A stretch of DNA of 64,000 bases from Anaerolineae bacterium (GCA_022843745.1 JALHNB010000003.1:1-64000); one strand, 5' to 3'; shown: positions 25,174 through 34,295, counted from the first letter of the stretch. Translations and numbers: made by a program. Notes: generated by a model from the sequence alone, not told the origin.

Positions 25174-26784
25174 TTACCGTGTAAATGTGCGGTAATAATC
25201 CGCAGCGCCAAATTTTGCCCGCACCGCCTTGCCATTGACCATCGAATCAAAGCGGAGTCGCTCAGCCGAACGCGCATCCTCGCCCACGCGAAACGCGCCA
25301 TTCTCCAGCAAAACAAGCTTCTCTGTTAAACTGTAAGCTGGAAAGACTGCGACCAACTCGCCCTTACGCAAGACCACTCGGAAATTGGAAATCCAGGGGT
25401 TATACGAGCGATAATGCCCGATATAGGCGTTCCATTCTGCTGGATAATCAAAACTTTTCGCGCCTGCATAGCGCTCGTGCGTGTACCAATCCCCACCATA
25501 AAATACTTCGACAACCTGCTCACCTTCACGCCCGAATTGCAGGAGAGAACGGTCAAAATCGGGATGGTAGGCATAAAATTGATGTTCACCGCGCAGATAC
25601 AGGGCAAGATTTTGACCATCGTGTTTGAGGATCAGTTGACCATTTTCAGCCGCAAATGTGAGCGATTTATCACCGGATGTGTAAATCCCGGCATAGTCGG
25701 CGGCGTTCGCAATTTGCTGTGTATCCGCTTCGGACGGAAGTGGTGGCAGTTCCTGACCTTCTGAAACGGCACGAAGCACTTTGAGCGCATGAGCGGTAAT
25801 CTCATTCGGGTTGAGGTTTGGCCCATTGATTAGAACAGTCGCGCCAAATCCGCTGTCCATATCTGCGATCATGTTCGATACGTAGCCGACCATACCACCG
25901 CTGTGACCGAGATGAATGTGACCATCAACCGTACTCGTCATTAGACCGTAGCCATAAAAATTTTCTTCTGCCCATGAGGTCGTCAGTTTTTGGCTCATGA
26001 GGTCAAAATTGGATTTTGATAGAACCCCTTCCTGCCCACGATTCATCAGCATCCGTAGATAAATTGCCATGTCGCCGGGCGTAGAAGAAATGCAACCGTC
26101 ACCTGTGTTCGATTCAAACCAGGTTGCAGGCGCAACGGGTAAATGTGGCGGCTTGGGGCGATCATCAAAATAGGCGACATAACCGACTGCCAGCCGTTCG
26201 CGCATATCATTGTCGATCACAGGCGCGGTGGCGTTCATGCCCAGCGGCTTTAGGACTCGCTCACGAATGATGTCAGCATAATTTTGCTCAAGCACATCTT
26301 CGAGCAGAACACCGAGCGTCTTATAGCCAACGTTTGAATAGTGAAAATACTCCCCAGGTGCAGAACCCGTTTCGGTTTCGCGCAGGGCGTAAGCTTCGTA
26401 GCGCGGCTCACCTGTAAAATCACTGCCGTTAATGATGCCCGATGTGTGTGTCATCAAATCATGGAGCGTGATCGGCCTATACTTTGACTGCACCTCGAAC
26501 CAGGGCAGATATTGCGAAACAGGCGCATGTAAATCAATCTTGCCAGCCTCGTAAAGCTGCAAAAGAGCGATATTCGTGAATGATTTGCCAATCGAGCCGA
26601 TTTCAAACAGCGTTTCCGGCGTGACGGGCAAGCCAGCCGCCAGATTCGCGTCGCCATAACAGGCGATATGCAGCGTTTTTTCGCGATCCGTGAGGGAGAT
26701 CGAGAGTCCCGGCGTATTGGTCGCGCCCATTTTTTGCCTGATAAATTGATCGAGTTGTGCGAAGGCTGCTTCAAATTGTGACAA
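25174..26784 (-). CDS. Serine hydrolase of the beta-lactamase/penicillin-binding class C fold
   Basis: A 536-residue protein. The N-terminal catalytic domain has the nucleophile motif S-I-G-K (FEIGSIGKSFTN), the YSN motif (YSNVGY) and the HSGG motif near residue 310. A C-terminal beta-rich domain (from about residue 370) starts near YAGIYTSGDKSLTF. Such enzymes act as esterases, D-aminopeptidases or peptidases; no signal peptide is visible, so it is probably cytoplasmic. The frame opens further upstream, but a TTG at 26784 has an AGGAG ribosome site eight bases before it. The true start is therefore likely that TTG. Confidence 0.82.
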   Translation of the reverse strand: MSQFEAAFAQLDQFIRQKMGATNTPGLSISLTDREKTLHIACYGDANLAAGLPVTPETLFEIGSIGKSFTNIALLQLYEAGKIDLHAPVSQYLPWFEVQSKYRPITLHDLMTHTSGIINGSDFTGEPRYEAYALRETETGSAPGEYFHYSNVGYKTLGVLLEDVLEQNYADIIRERVLKPLGMNATAPVIDNDMRERLAVGYVAYFDDRPKPPHLPVAPATWFESNTGDGCISSTPGDMAIYLRMLMNRGQEGVLSKSNFDLMSQKLTTSWAEENFYGYGLMTSTVDGHIHLGHSGGMVGYVSNMIADMDSGFGATVLINGPNLNPNEITAHALKVLRAVSEGQELPPLPSEADTQQIANAADYAGIYTSGDKSLTFAAENGQLILKHDGQNLALYLRGEHQFYAYHPDFDRSLLQFGREGEQVVEVFYGGDWYTHERYAGAKSFDYPAEWNAYIGHYRSYNPWISNFRVVLRKGELVAVFPAYSLTEKLVLLENGAFRVGEDARSAERLRFDSMVNGKAVRAKFGAADYYRTFTR

Positions 26785-26847
26785 AATTTTCTCTCCTGCC
26801 TGCTCAAATGGTACAATCAAAAGTTATAGGCAGGAGTATAACCTAAC

Positions 26848-27792
26848 ATGGCGGATATTCACGTTCGACAGGCCAGGCTGGATGATACACAGGCGATCAG
26901 CGCTTTATACCGATCACGAATCGGCGCGTGGCAGCGTCTCGATGAGCGCGGGCAGGTGCAGGATGTCGCTTATGAGTCGCTGACCATCTACGAGCGCTGG
27001 CTGCACGGCGGCCCCTGGATGAGCATCGAAACAGGCGCGATTCAACTCAGCCATTTGCTGCGCGGCGCGGGCATCCCGCTGGTCGCCGAAATTGACGGCT
27101 ATGTGGTGGCCTATACCGAAGCGTACCAGGGCGCAGAACCGTCGCCCTTTGGCGTTCATTTGAATATGATCGACCCGGTTATCCATCCGCATTATCCCAA
27201 CGCAGGATTGGAGGCCTCACTGATTCAATACCTGCTCGAACAGGCAAAAACGCTTAAATGTAAGCAGTTTCTTGTCAGTTCCGCACTGCCCGATTTTCGA
27301 ACTGTCTATCAACATAGTGGCCTGAAGCCGCTGGCGACAGTCCGGCGTTTTACCCTCTCCGCAAAAACGGGACAGGGGTTTTACCGCACCGTCGATCATC
27401 CGAATGCTGACGCGGCGCAGATTAACGGCTGGCATATGCCCATCGGACGATTGGGCAGCGCCCGCCAGCAATGGGAAACACTCTGGCCGCGCACCTGGGA
27501 TTCTTTACCGGAGATTCGCCAGCGCCGAACACATCGCCTGCTTTTCAACGCCGCCGGACAGGAAGCACTCATTTACTGCCAACAGCAGCTTTACGCACCG
27601 CGCAGTGCCGATATTTCCTGCTGGTCGCCCAAACCGCTGACGACTCAGCTTTTAACCGCCATCCGCGATTGGGCGCACCGTGAAGGCTACCGCACACTGG
27701 TCATGCCAGTGCTGGAAGATACCGTCAAGACGCTGGGTTCCGAGGCTGAACCGGACGGCTATTTTCAGGAGACATTCGGCATCAATGTTTAA
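26848..27792 (+). CDS. GNAT-family N-acetyltransferase
   Basis: A 314-residue protein. The first 180 residues form a GNAT domain: IHVRQARLDDTQAISALYRSR, then AEIDGYVVAYTEAYQG, then HPHYPNAGLEASLIQYLLEQA as the acetyl-CoA loop region. The remaining C-terminal part is a second, more degenerate GNAT-like domain ending with DWAHREGYRTLVMPVLEDT. Substrate is unknown. An AGGAG ribosome site lies ten bases before the ATG. The divergent region with the serine hydrolase is very short, so the two promoters must overlap. Confidence 0.75.
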   Translation: MADIHVRQARLDDTQAISALYRSRIGAWQRLDERGQVQDVAYESLTIYERWLHGGPWMSIETGAIQLSHLLRGAGIPLVAEIDGYVVAYTEAYQGAEPSPFGVHLNMIDPVIHPHYPNAGLEASLIQYLLEQAKTLKCKQFLVSSALPDFRTVYQHSGLKPLATVRRFTLSAKTGQGFYRTVDHPNADAAQINGWHMPIGRLGSARQQWETLWPRTWDSLPEIRQRRTHRLLFNAAGQEALIYCQQQLYAPRSADISCWSPKPLTTQLLTAIRDWAHREGYRTLVMPVLEDTVKTLGSEAEPDGYFQETFGINV

Positions 27793-27915
27793 TTTCTTAC
27801 GTTATAATTGCGGCATGTTTGACTTTTATTCCGAGCTTTACTGTAGGCCGTTTGGCTTTTGTCCTAAGCATTACTGTAGGGTGTTTGACTTTTGTTCGGA
27901 GATTTGTTGATGGTT
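27787..27915 (+). repeat. Three 33-bp tandem copies bridging the GNAT stop and the next start
   Basis: Units begin at 27817, 27850 and 27883 with GTTTGAC, GTTTGGC and GTTTGAC, exactly 33 bases apart. The GNAT gene end itself (GTT TAA, 27787-27792) resembles them and lies 30 bases before the first. Read as the gene's end, the copies give Val-stop (TGA), Val-Trp and Val-stop. The last copy includes the ribosome site CGGAG and the ATG of the next gene. The repeat therefore fills the whole intergenic space. Confidence 0.8.
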
Positions 27916-28638
27916 CAACCGGATCGCGTCGAGTACAACATCACCAGCGGTCACATTCAAATCGCGATGGAAGACGGCGCGATGTTCCCCGCGTATATGG
28001 CGCATCCCAATATCGCCACCAAATTCCCCGGAATCGCACTGATTCACGACTGGTGGGGCATGACCAGCCTTGTCCGGCATCTGGCGCACCTGTTCGCTCA
28101 GTCCGGGCATTATGTGATCGTACCCGATTTATTTAATGGCAAAACAGCCACCACGCGCGAAGAAGCGCTGCAACTCATTGATACCCTCGGCAATGGCGGT
28201 TACAAGCGTATTGATACAGCCCTGAGCGTCCTCGAAAATCATCACCAGTGCAACGCCAAAGTCGCCGCTATTGGTCTGGGTATGGGTGGCAGTCTGGCTT
28301 TTGAAGCGGCGATTGTTCGCCCCGATCTCGAAGTCGCTATCGCTTATGCGGGTTTTCCACAGCGCTATTTAGGCCACTTTAAACGTGGAAAAACGCCGAT
28401 TCTCGCTTTTTACGGATCACAAGAGCCATATATTTCGCGTGATCTGATCGAAAAACTGCGTCAGGAATTTGCTGCTGCACCGCTGCCTCACGAAGTCATG
28501 ATAGTCTCTGGTGCGGGACATGACATTTTTACCGACGACCACACGCCCTACAGCGCCATCGCGATGCAAAAAACGCTCGATTTTCTGCTGCATCATCTGG
28601 GCGGCCCGGCGCACCCGGCACTGCGGAAAAAATCATGA
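27910..28638 (+). CDS. Dienelactone-hydrolase-like protein lacking the nucleophile
   Basis: A 242-residue alpha/beta-hydrolase. IALIHDWWGMTSLVRHLAHLFAQSGHYVIVPDLFNG is typical of the dienelactone hydrolase family. At the nucleophile elbow, where the family has G-x-C-x-G-G, this protein has GLGMGG with glycine in place of cysteine or serine. The acid position reads YGSQEPYIS, without the usual aspartate. The histidine is retained in SGAGHDIF. It may be a non-catalytic or altered member. The ATG at 27910 is preferred over an upstream TTG because of its CGGAG ribosome site. Its stop overlaps lipB by four bases. Confidence 0.75.
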   Translation: MVQPDRVEYNITSGHIQIAMEDGAMFPAYMAHPNIATKFPGIALIHDWWGMTSLVRHLAHLFAQSGHYVIVPDLFNGKTATTREEALQLIDTLGNGGYKRIDTALSVLENHHQCNAKVAAIGLGMGGSLAFEAAIVRPDLEVAIAYAGFPQRYLGHFKRGKTPILAFYGSQEPYISRDLIEKLRQEFAAAPLPHEVMIVSGAGHDIFTDDHTPYSAIAMQKTLDFLLHHLGGPAHPALRKKS

Positions 28639-29315
28639 TGCCGCGCTGCGAAGTCTGGCAGTTGGGTTTGATGCCCTATCAGGCCGCCTGGGATTTGCAG
28701 GATCAACTGGTGCGCGAACGAAGTCAGGCCGAAACGCCGGATCGTCTGCTTCTGGTACAGCATCCTCATGTCTACACATTAGGCTCAAGCGGTCATGACG
28801 AAAATCTGCTGCTCTCCGATGAAGAACGCGAACGACGCGGCATCGACATCTTCCGCATTGATCGCGGCGGCGATGTGACCTATCACGGGCCGGGGCAAAT
28901 CGTCGGCTACCCAATCATCCAATTACCACGCGGCGAAAATTTACGGCTCGACGTGCGGGGCTACGTTCGCAACCTCGAAAATGTCATCATCCAAACACTG
29001 GCGGATTACGGGATTGTCGGCAAACTCATTGACAACTGCACCGGGGTCTGGGTCGATACACCGGATGGTGAAGCGAAAATCTGCGCGATTGGTGTCAAAA
29101 TTAACGTCAAAGCCATCACTAAACACGGTTTCGCGCTCAATGTGAATACGGATATGACTTATTTTGAGGGAATCATCCCCTGCGGCATTACCGATAAAGG
29201 CGTGACCAGCATGGCAGCACTGCTCGGCAGTCCGATTGACGAAGTCGAGGTTGTACAGCGCATCATCGACCATTTCGGCGCGGTGTTCGGCTATGAGATG
29301 GTCAAAAAGCGCTGA
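28635..29315 (+). CDS. lipB: Octanoyl-ACP:protein octanoyltransferase
   Basis: A 226-residue enzyme that moves octanoate from acyl carrier protein to lipoyl domains, the first step of lipoate synthesis. The family signature RGGDVTYHGPGQIVGYP is near residue 75. The acyl-accepting cysteine lies in PCGITDKGVTSM and the partner lysine in AIGVKI. Length and start agree with the family. It overlaps the preceding hydrolase-like gene by four bases. No lipA is nearby. Confidence 0.93.
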   Translation: MMPRCEVWQLGLMPYQAAWDLQDQLVRERSQAETPDRLLLVQHPHVYTLGSSGHDENLLLSDEERERRGIDIFRIDRGGDVTYHGPGQIVGYPIIQLPRGENLRLDVRGYVRNLENVIIQTLADYGIVGKLIDNCTGVWVDTPDGEAKICAIGVKINVKAITKHGFALNVNTDMTYFEGIIPCGITDKGVTSMAALLGSPIDEVEVVQRIIDHFGAVFGYEMVKKR

Positions 29316-29317
29316 AT

Positions 29318-29872
29318 TTATTTCGGGAAAATATCGCGCACCGCCAGCATAAATTCCGGCAGCACATCGCCGCCCTCAAGCGTGGCATTGATGCCATACG
29401 GAATGGTTCGCAGCCCACCATCTTCATTAAGCATCATGACATGGACGGTTTTTTCATCGGTATAAACCGCCCAAACCATTTTTGTCCCGGCTTGTAGATA
29501 TTCGCGAGCCTTTTTAAAAATATCTTCAGTTGGCGAAACAATTTCCACAGCTAGATCGGGAGCAATTTCGAATCTTCGGGGAATCTGAGCCACACGACCT
29601 TTTGAAATAAAGCCGACATCGGGCAACTGAACAACCTTTGGCGCGAGTTTGAAGCCGCCATCCGCACCCGTCACATACCCCAGGTCGCGCGGAATGACAA
29701 AAGCATTCAGAAAATAACCGATACGCGCACCCGTCACGCTTTTGATCGGCCTCGACGCAGCTACCTCAACAATCACTCCATTATCGAGTTCAAGCCGCTT
29801 GTCTTCATTTTCAGACAGCTCCGCGATTTCAAAAAATTCTTCAGCCGTATAAAGCTTTTCACGCACAACCAT
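29318..29872 (-). CDS. Uma2 family (PD-(D/E)XK-like) putative nuclease
   Basis: A 184-residue protein of the Uma2/DUF820 family. LYTAEEFFEIAELSE begins the fold and LELDNGVIVEV follows. The presumed nuclease centre is PDVGFI followed by PDLAVEIVSPTE, with a later KMVWAVYTDEKTVHV strand. These proteins multiply in Chloroflexota and Cyanobacteria and are thought to be nucleases, possibly of mobile origin, but a function is not established. It ends three bases after lipB, tail to tail. Confidence 0.85.
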   Translation of the reverse strand: MVVREKLYTAEEFFEIAELSENEDKRLELDNGVIVEVAASRPIKSVTGARIGYFLNAFVIPRDLGYVTGADGGFKLAPKVVQLPDVGFISKGRVAQIPRRFEIAPDLAVEIVSPTEDIFKKAREYLQAGTKMVWAVYTDEKTVHVMMLNEDGGLRTIPYGINATLEGGDVLPEFMLAVRDIFPK

Positions 29873-29925
29873 ATTTTGGCTCCAACACTCATGACATCAT
29901 TGTTACACGCGAAAGCAGGTGCAAT

Positions 29926-31482
29926 CTATTCCTCATTCGCTTTCGTCGCCGTGTCGCCATATTCCTTTTCCTGCTGGTCAGGGCGGCGTTGATACAGCTT
30001 TGTGAGAAACGCGAGGCCATCTTTGCCGGGATGTTCAAGCGCGTCCGGCGTAATGCGCCACGACCAATTGCCCGATTCGACCCCCGGCGTATTCATCCGG
30101 CCTTCCGCGCCGATCCCAAGAATATCCTGCATCGGCGCGACAAAGGTATGCCCTACGGACATCATCCCCAGCCGAATCATCGTCCAGTTCGCCTCGCGCA
30201 CATCGCGATCCAGATAGGCCTGAATAAACCGCCGCATCCCCTCATCGACTTCGCTGCGCCACCAGCCCACTGTTGTGTTATTGTCGTGCGTGCCGCTGTA
30301 GACGACGCTGTTGGGAACGTGATTATGTGGTAAAAATGGATTTTTCGGATCGCTCCAGGCGAATTGCAGCACCTTCATACCCGGCAGGCCGAAATCGTCC
30401 CGCAGCTTTTCCACGCCTTCGGTAATAACGCCCAAATCCTCCGCGATGATGGGAAGTTCGCCACCCAACCCTTGCCGAACCGCACTGAAAAAATCTTCGC
30501 CAGGGCCAGGAATCCACTCGCCGTTGACAGCCGTTTCTTCGCTGGCGGGAATCTCCCAATAAGCCTCAAATCCGCGAAAATGGTCGATGCGAACAATATC
30601 AACCAGCGCCAGACTTGCCTTGACACGGCGAATCCACCAGCGGTAGCCATCCTTCTGCATGACATCCCAGCGATAAAGCGGATTGCCCCATCGCTGCCCC
30701 GTCTTGCTGAAATAATCCGGCGGAACACCCGCGATCACCGTCGGGTTGCCTTTTTCGTCGAGATAAAATTTATCGCGATTCGCCCAGACATCGCTGCTGT
30801 CGTGCGCCACAAAAATCGGTAGATCGCCAATAAAGCGAATCTTTTTCGCGCCGGCGTAGTCTTTTAATTCATGCCACTGCTGATGAAACAGCCATTGGCG
30901 AAAGCGGTGCTGGTTGATGCGTTCGGCGTGAGTCTCACGCGCGGTGTCAAGGTCATCACGTTTACGCAGCGCTTCCCCCTCCGGCCATTCGACCCAGGGG
31001 CGGCCATTATGATGATCCTTGAGCGCCACAAACAAGGCAAAATCGTCCAGCCAGTGAGAGTTTTGGGTACACCAGCTTTCAAAAATGTTTCGTTTTTCGA
31101 TGCTGGCTTCCACTTCAAATCGTTTATAAGCCAGATCAAGCATATGATTGTGATATTGAATCACTGCGCCGAAATCGACGGCTTTCTGAGGAAAATTCGG
31201 CACAACAGCGACATCTGCTTTGGTCAGCCAGCCGTCCTCAACCAGCTTATCGAGGCTAATCAGATTCGAATTGCCCGCGAAAGCTGAAAGTGTCTGATAA
31301 GGTGAGTCGCCATAGCTAGTGGGGCCAAGCGGCAAAATCTGCCAGACGCTTTGCCCAGCAGCCTCCAGCCAGTCAACAAATTTATAGGCCCAATCGCCCA
31401 GATCGCCAATGCCATAGCGTCCAGGAAGTGAAGTCGGGTGCAGTAAAACGCCGCTGGAACGAGGGAATAAATTGTTCGCCAT
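29926..31482 (-). CDS. malQ: 4-alpha-glucanotransferase (GH77)
   Basis: A 518-residue amylomaltase that rearranges alpha-1,4-glucans during maltodextrin and glycogen metabolism. RSSGVLLHPTSLPGRYGIGDLG opens the enzyme. The nucleophile aspartate is in VRIDHFRGFEAYWEIPA, the acid/base glutamate in IIAEDLGVIT and the third aspartate in YSGTHDNNTTVGWW. Length is standard. No glycogen synthase or phosphorylase gene is adjacent. The malQ start faces the divergent SDR gene across about 90 bases. Confidence 0.94.
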   Translation of the reverse strand: MANNLFPRSSGVLLHPTSLPGRYGIGDLGDWAYKFVDWLEAAGQSVWQILPLGPTSYGDSPYQTLSAFAGNSNLISLDKLVEDGWLTKADVAVVPNFPQKAVDFGAVIQYHNHMLDLAYKRFEVEASIEKRNIFESWCTQNSHWLDDFALFVALKDHHNGRPWVEWPEGEALRKRDDLDTARETHAERINQHRFRQWLFHQQWHELKDYAGAKKIRFIGDLPIFVAHDSSDVWANRDKFYLDEKGNPTVIAGVPPDYFSKTGQRWGNPLYRWDVMQKDGYRWWIRRVKASLALVDIVRIDHFRGFEAYWEIPASEETAVNGEWIPGPGEDFFSAVRQGLGGELPIIAEDLGVITEGVEKLRDDFGLPGMKVLQFAWSDPKNPFLPHNHVPNSVVYSGTHDNNTTVGWWRSEVDEGMRRFIQAYLDRDVREANWTMIRLGMMSVGHTFVAPMQDILGIGAEGRMNTPGVESGNWSWRITPDALEHPGKDGLAFLTKLYQRRPDQQEKEYGDTATKANEE

Positions 31483-31571
31483 TTTAAATCCAATTTTGAA
31501 AATCGAGCTTGTGAGTCTATATTGTAACAGACTTCATGGATTAAACTTTAGCCTGCAAACGGAGCAAACCA

Positions 31572-32351
31572 ATGCAAAATCGAGTCGCGTTCATCACGGG
31601 CGTATCCAGCGGCATAGGCCGGGCGACAGCTCTCGCTTTTGCGCGGCAGGGGATAGATGTTGCCGGGATCGCACGCCGTGCTGAACGTCTGACTGAACTG
31701 GAAGCGGAAATCAACACACTCCCGACTGCACACGGCGATTTTCTCGGCATCGCAGGTGACGTGACCACTGCAGAATCCATGAATGCTGCCGTCGCACAGA
31801 CGCTTGAACGCTTTGGGCGGCTGGATATTCTGGTCGCCAACGCCGGACTCGGACAGCGCGGCGCGGTGGCGGATGCCGAATGGTCGCATCTCGAAACGCT
31901 GCTGCGCACCAATATCGACGGCGTACTGCACAGCATCCGCGCGGCAGTCCCGGCGATGCGCAAAAATGGTGGCGGACACATTATCACGGTGTCGTCTGTG
32001 GTCTATAATCTGACTTCGCCCTACGCTGCTACCTACGCCGCCAGCAAAGCCTTTGTCAGCAGCCTCGCCAATTCGCTGCGGCTGGAATTGGAAGATGAAA
32101 ATATTTTTGTCACCGATGTGCTGGTGGGGCGCACTGAAACCGAATTTAACGAGAAACGGCTGGGCGCTGGCAAACGCACGGGCGAAGGCATCCCCACCAT
32201 GAGCCCCGAAACAGTTGCCGAGGCGATTGTAAAAGCGACAACAAGCCATCAAAAAACGGTCATCCTGCGATTTTTCGATAGGCTCATCATCTTGGGCAAT
32301 ATTTTTGTGCCGGGGATCATCGGACGCATGGCAAAACGGCAGTATAGATAA
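31572..32351 (+). CDS. Short-chain dehydrogenase/reductase
   Basis: A 259-residue classical SDR. The nucleotide-binding TGVSSGIG is at residues 9-16 and VANAGLG near 90. The catalytic Ser is in ITVSSVVYN, and YAATYAASK gives the Tyr-x3-Lys pair. The basic residues after the second strand (IARRAERL) suggest NADP(H). The substrate is unknown. Its C-terminal part (RFFDRLIILGNIFVPG) is hydrophobic and may contact a membrane, as in sugar-nucleotide or lipid-related SDRs. Confidence 0.88.
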   Translation: MQNRVAFITGVSSGIGRATALAFARQGIDVAGIARRAERLTELEAEINTLPTAHGDFLGIAGDVTTAESMNAAVAQTLERFGRLDILVANAGLGQRGAVADAEWSHLETLLRTNIDGVLHSIRAAVPAMRKNGGGHIITVSSVVYNLTSPYAATYAASKAFVSSLANSLRLELEDENIFVTDVLVGRTETEFNEKRLGAGKRTGEGIPTMSPETVAEAIVKATTSHQKTVILRFFDRLIILGNIFVPGIIGRMAKRQYR

Positions 32352-32360
32352 AACAAATTT

Positions 32361-32446
32361 GAACCACAGAGACACAAAGGACACAGAGAAAATAAAATAT
32401 CCCTTTGCGATTCTTTGCGTTCTCTGCATCTTTGCGTCAAATCTTT
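32361..32446 (+). repeat. Dispersed intergenic element with ACCACAGAGACACA core (copy 2, fuller)
   Basis: The left part (32361-32391) matches the element at 24283. The right part (32402-32446) is a pyrimidine/TTTGCG-rich segment with three TTTGCG-type units. Together they resemble a complete version of an element I recall from intergenic DNA of several phyla. It lies directly before the epimerase start and accounts for a false 24-residue extension of that frame. Confidence 0.75.
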
Positions 32447-32476
32447 TGCTATTTGCATTTCAAATTGGAGACTCTC

Positions 32477-33379
32477 ATGTCATACGATTTACGCATTCTC
32501 GAAAATGACTTCTGGCAGATCGGCATTTTGCCCGAAACAGGCGCATCAACCGCTTTTGGTCGCGTGAAAATCGGCGGCGTGTGGGTTGATCTCATGCGCC
32601 CAACAGACGAGGCTGACTACGGCAATTCGAGCAACTGCGCCAGCTTTTTGATGATTCCGTGGTCAAACCGCGTTCGAGATGCGCGTTTTCGTTTCAACAG
32701 AACCGATTACACATTGGAAGTGAGCAGCAAAGATGGCACAGCCATACACGGTGACGTGCGCAAGCGTTCCTGGCAGGTGGTCAGCGCAGACCAAACGCAC
32801 ATCAAGCTCAGTTTTGACTCTGCCGAACATGAAAATATCAACTTTCCGTTCAAATTTTCGGCAATCGCAGAATATGCGTTGGAAGATCGCGATTTTGTGA
32901 TGCGGCTGACCCTCAAAAATACCGATCAGCAGCCAATCCCTGGGGGATTCGGTCATCATCCCTATTTTGTAAAAACATCGGAAGTCGCCCTCGATCTCCC
33001 CTTTGATCGTCAATTTATACTGGTCAATTCGCTGCCGGAAGGCCCATCCGTGCCGATCACGCCGCGAGTAGATTTTCGTGAGGCTCATCCACTTGGTGAT
33101 ACGATCATGGATGACCAGCTTACCAGCAGACAAGGCGAAAAACCCTCACGCTTAATCTACCCTGATGTCGAAATCGCCATGTACAGCGACCCGATTTTCC
33201 AGCATATGGTCGTCTTTTCACCACCTGGCAAACCTTTTTACGCCATCGAGCCGGTCACGAACGCCAACGATGGCTTCAATTTGTACGATCAAGACATCGA
33301 GGGAACAGGCGTTTTCGTACTTGAGCCGAGCGAAGAAAAAAGCGGCACGATGCGGCTTCGAATCGAAAAATCGAAATAA
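32477..33379 (+). CDS. Aldose 1-epimerase family protein
   Basis: A 300-residue beta-sandwich protein of the galactose mutarotase superfamily. GGFGHHPYF carries the conserved histidine, and YAIEPVTNANDGFN contains the glutamate expected to act as base. RVRDARFRFNRTDYTLE and the substrate-loop MIPWSNRVRDARF are typical. It interconverts alpha and beta anomers of sugars. The ATG at 32477 has TTGGAG eight bases upstream; earlier in-frame codons come from the dispersed element. Confidence 0.85.
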   Translation: MSYDLRILENDFWQIGILPETGASTAFGRVKIGGVWVDLMRPTDEADYGNSSNCASFLMIPWSNRVRDARFRFNRTDYTLEVSSKDGTAIHGDVRKRSWQVVSADQTHIKLSFDSAEHENINFPFKFSAIAEYALEDRDFVMRLTLKNTDQQPIPGGFGHHPYFVKTSEVALDLPFDRQFILVNSLPEGPSVPITPRVDFREAHPLGDTIMDDQLTSRQGEKPSRLIYPDVEIAMYSDPIFQHMVVFSPPGKPFYAIEPVTNANDGFNLYDQDIEGTGVFVLEPSEEKSGTMRLRIEKSK

Positions 33380-33427
33380 GCAAAACCTTATCAGTTATGC
33401 GCAAAATTAGCCGATATAATAGTTACA

Positions 33428-33928
33428 ATGCGTATTTACGCGCGGGAAAACATGGCTCAAAAACTCAACTCGATGCGACTGCTGGAACAGAATAAGGTTC
33501 TCTACGAGGCAATTGAATACAGCGACGAAACACGGGACGCTGAAGAAGTCGCGGAGATGATCGGCGTACCCGCGTCGATGGTCTACAAAACGCTGGTGGT
33601 TGAGCCAGTTGGCGGTGGCAAACCGTGTCTGGCGATTCTGGCATCGGATCGCACCCTTGACCTCAAAAAACTGGCAACGGTTATGGGCGTAAAAAAGGTG
33701 GGCATGGCCGCGCACAAAGATGCCGAGCAATTAACGGGGTTAAAAGTTGGTGGGATCAGTGCGTTGGCGCTTACTCATAAAAATTGGACGGTTTTTCTCG
33801 ATCAGCCAGCGATCAACCTGGAACATATTCTCGTTAGCGCCGGGCAGCGTGGGACACAGCTTCGCGTGCCTACCGCCGCATTCATTCGCCTAACACGGGC
33901 AAAAGTAGCCGATATTAGCTCTGAGTAA
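33428..33928 (+). CDS. YbaK/EbsC-type aminoacyl-tRNA deacylase
   Basis: A 166-residue trans-editing protein like Cys-tRNA(Pro) deacylase. The fold is recognised from VYKTLVVEPVGG, CLAILASDRTLDLKKLA (with the active-site lysine region), and GGISALAL followed by VFLDQPAINLEHILVSAGQRG. It would hydrolyse misacylated tRNA. Two starts are possible. The ATG at 33428 sits seven bases after a TATAAT, which would make the mRNA nearly leaderless. The ATG at 33452 follows CGGGAAAAC. Confidence 0.85.
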   Translation: MRIYARENMAQKLNSMRLLEQNKVLYEAIEYSDETRDAEEVAEMIGVPASMVYKTLVVEPVGGGKPCLAILASDRTLDLKKLATVMGVKKVGMAAHKDAEQLTGLKVGGISALALTHKNWTVFLDQPAINLEHILVSAGQRGTQLRVPTAAFIRLTRAKVADISSE

Positions 33929-33944
33929 AAGCGTGAGGAAAATC

Positions 33945-34295
33945 ATGCGTGTGTCTGCCGACCCCGGTTATAACCCATATCGTACCGATGAATTATTCGC
34001 CCTGACGATGGATGGTTTTATTATCGCCCAGGATATTGCCTGTCAGCATGAGTTTGTTGCCACCCAGCGCTGCCCTGAAACCGGAAAGCCCCTCAAGGTC
34101 ATTGCCCAAATCAATCGCTCATTTCAGGGTTTGAACGAGGTCGTGGCTGTTTCGCTGGGTACTGGCAGGCAGTATAACTTCATTTTTGACATCAGCAACG
34201 ATGTCTATCAGTCCTGGTGGGCAGAGTCGATGGGTGATTTTTATGTCCGCCTGTTTGACGGCCCAGGACGTACCGCCGCTTCTGTCAACTATTAA
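33945..34295 (+). CDS. Conserved-looking small protein of unknown function
   Basis: A 116-residue protein I cannot assign. It has a cysteine pair in ACQHEFVATQRCPETGKP that could bind metal, although only two cysteines are present. A beta-rich region contains IAQINRSFQGLNEVVAVSLGTGRQYNFIFDIS, followed by YQSWWAESMGDFYVRLFDGPGR. A GAGG ribosome site precedes the ATG, with an upstream GTG also in frame. It follows the deacylase gene by 16 bases and overlaps pfkA by four bases tail to tail. Confidence 0.65.
   Translation: MRVSADPGYNPYRTDELFALTMDGFIIAQDIACQHEFVATQRCPETGKPLKVIAQINRSFQGLNEVVAVSLGTGRQYNFIFDISNDVYQSWWAESMGDFYVRLFDGPGRTAASVNY

Noticed and set aside
32405-32476. 24-residue extension of the aldose epimerase
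   Set aside because: It is encoded by the right part of the dispersed element; the ATG at 32477 has a proper ribosome site.
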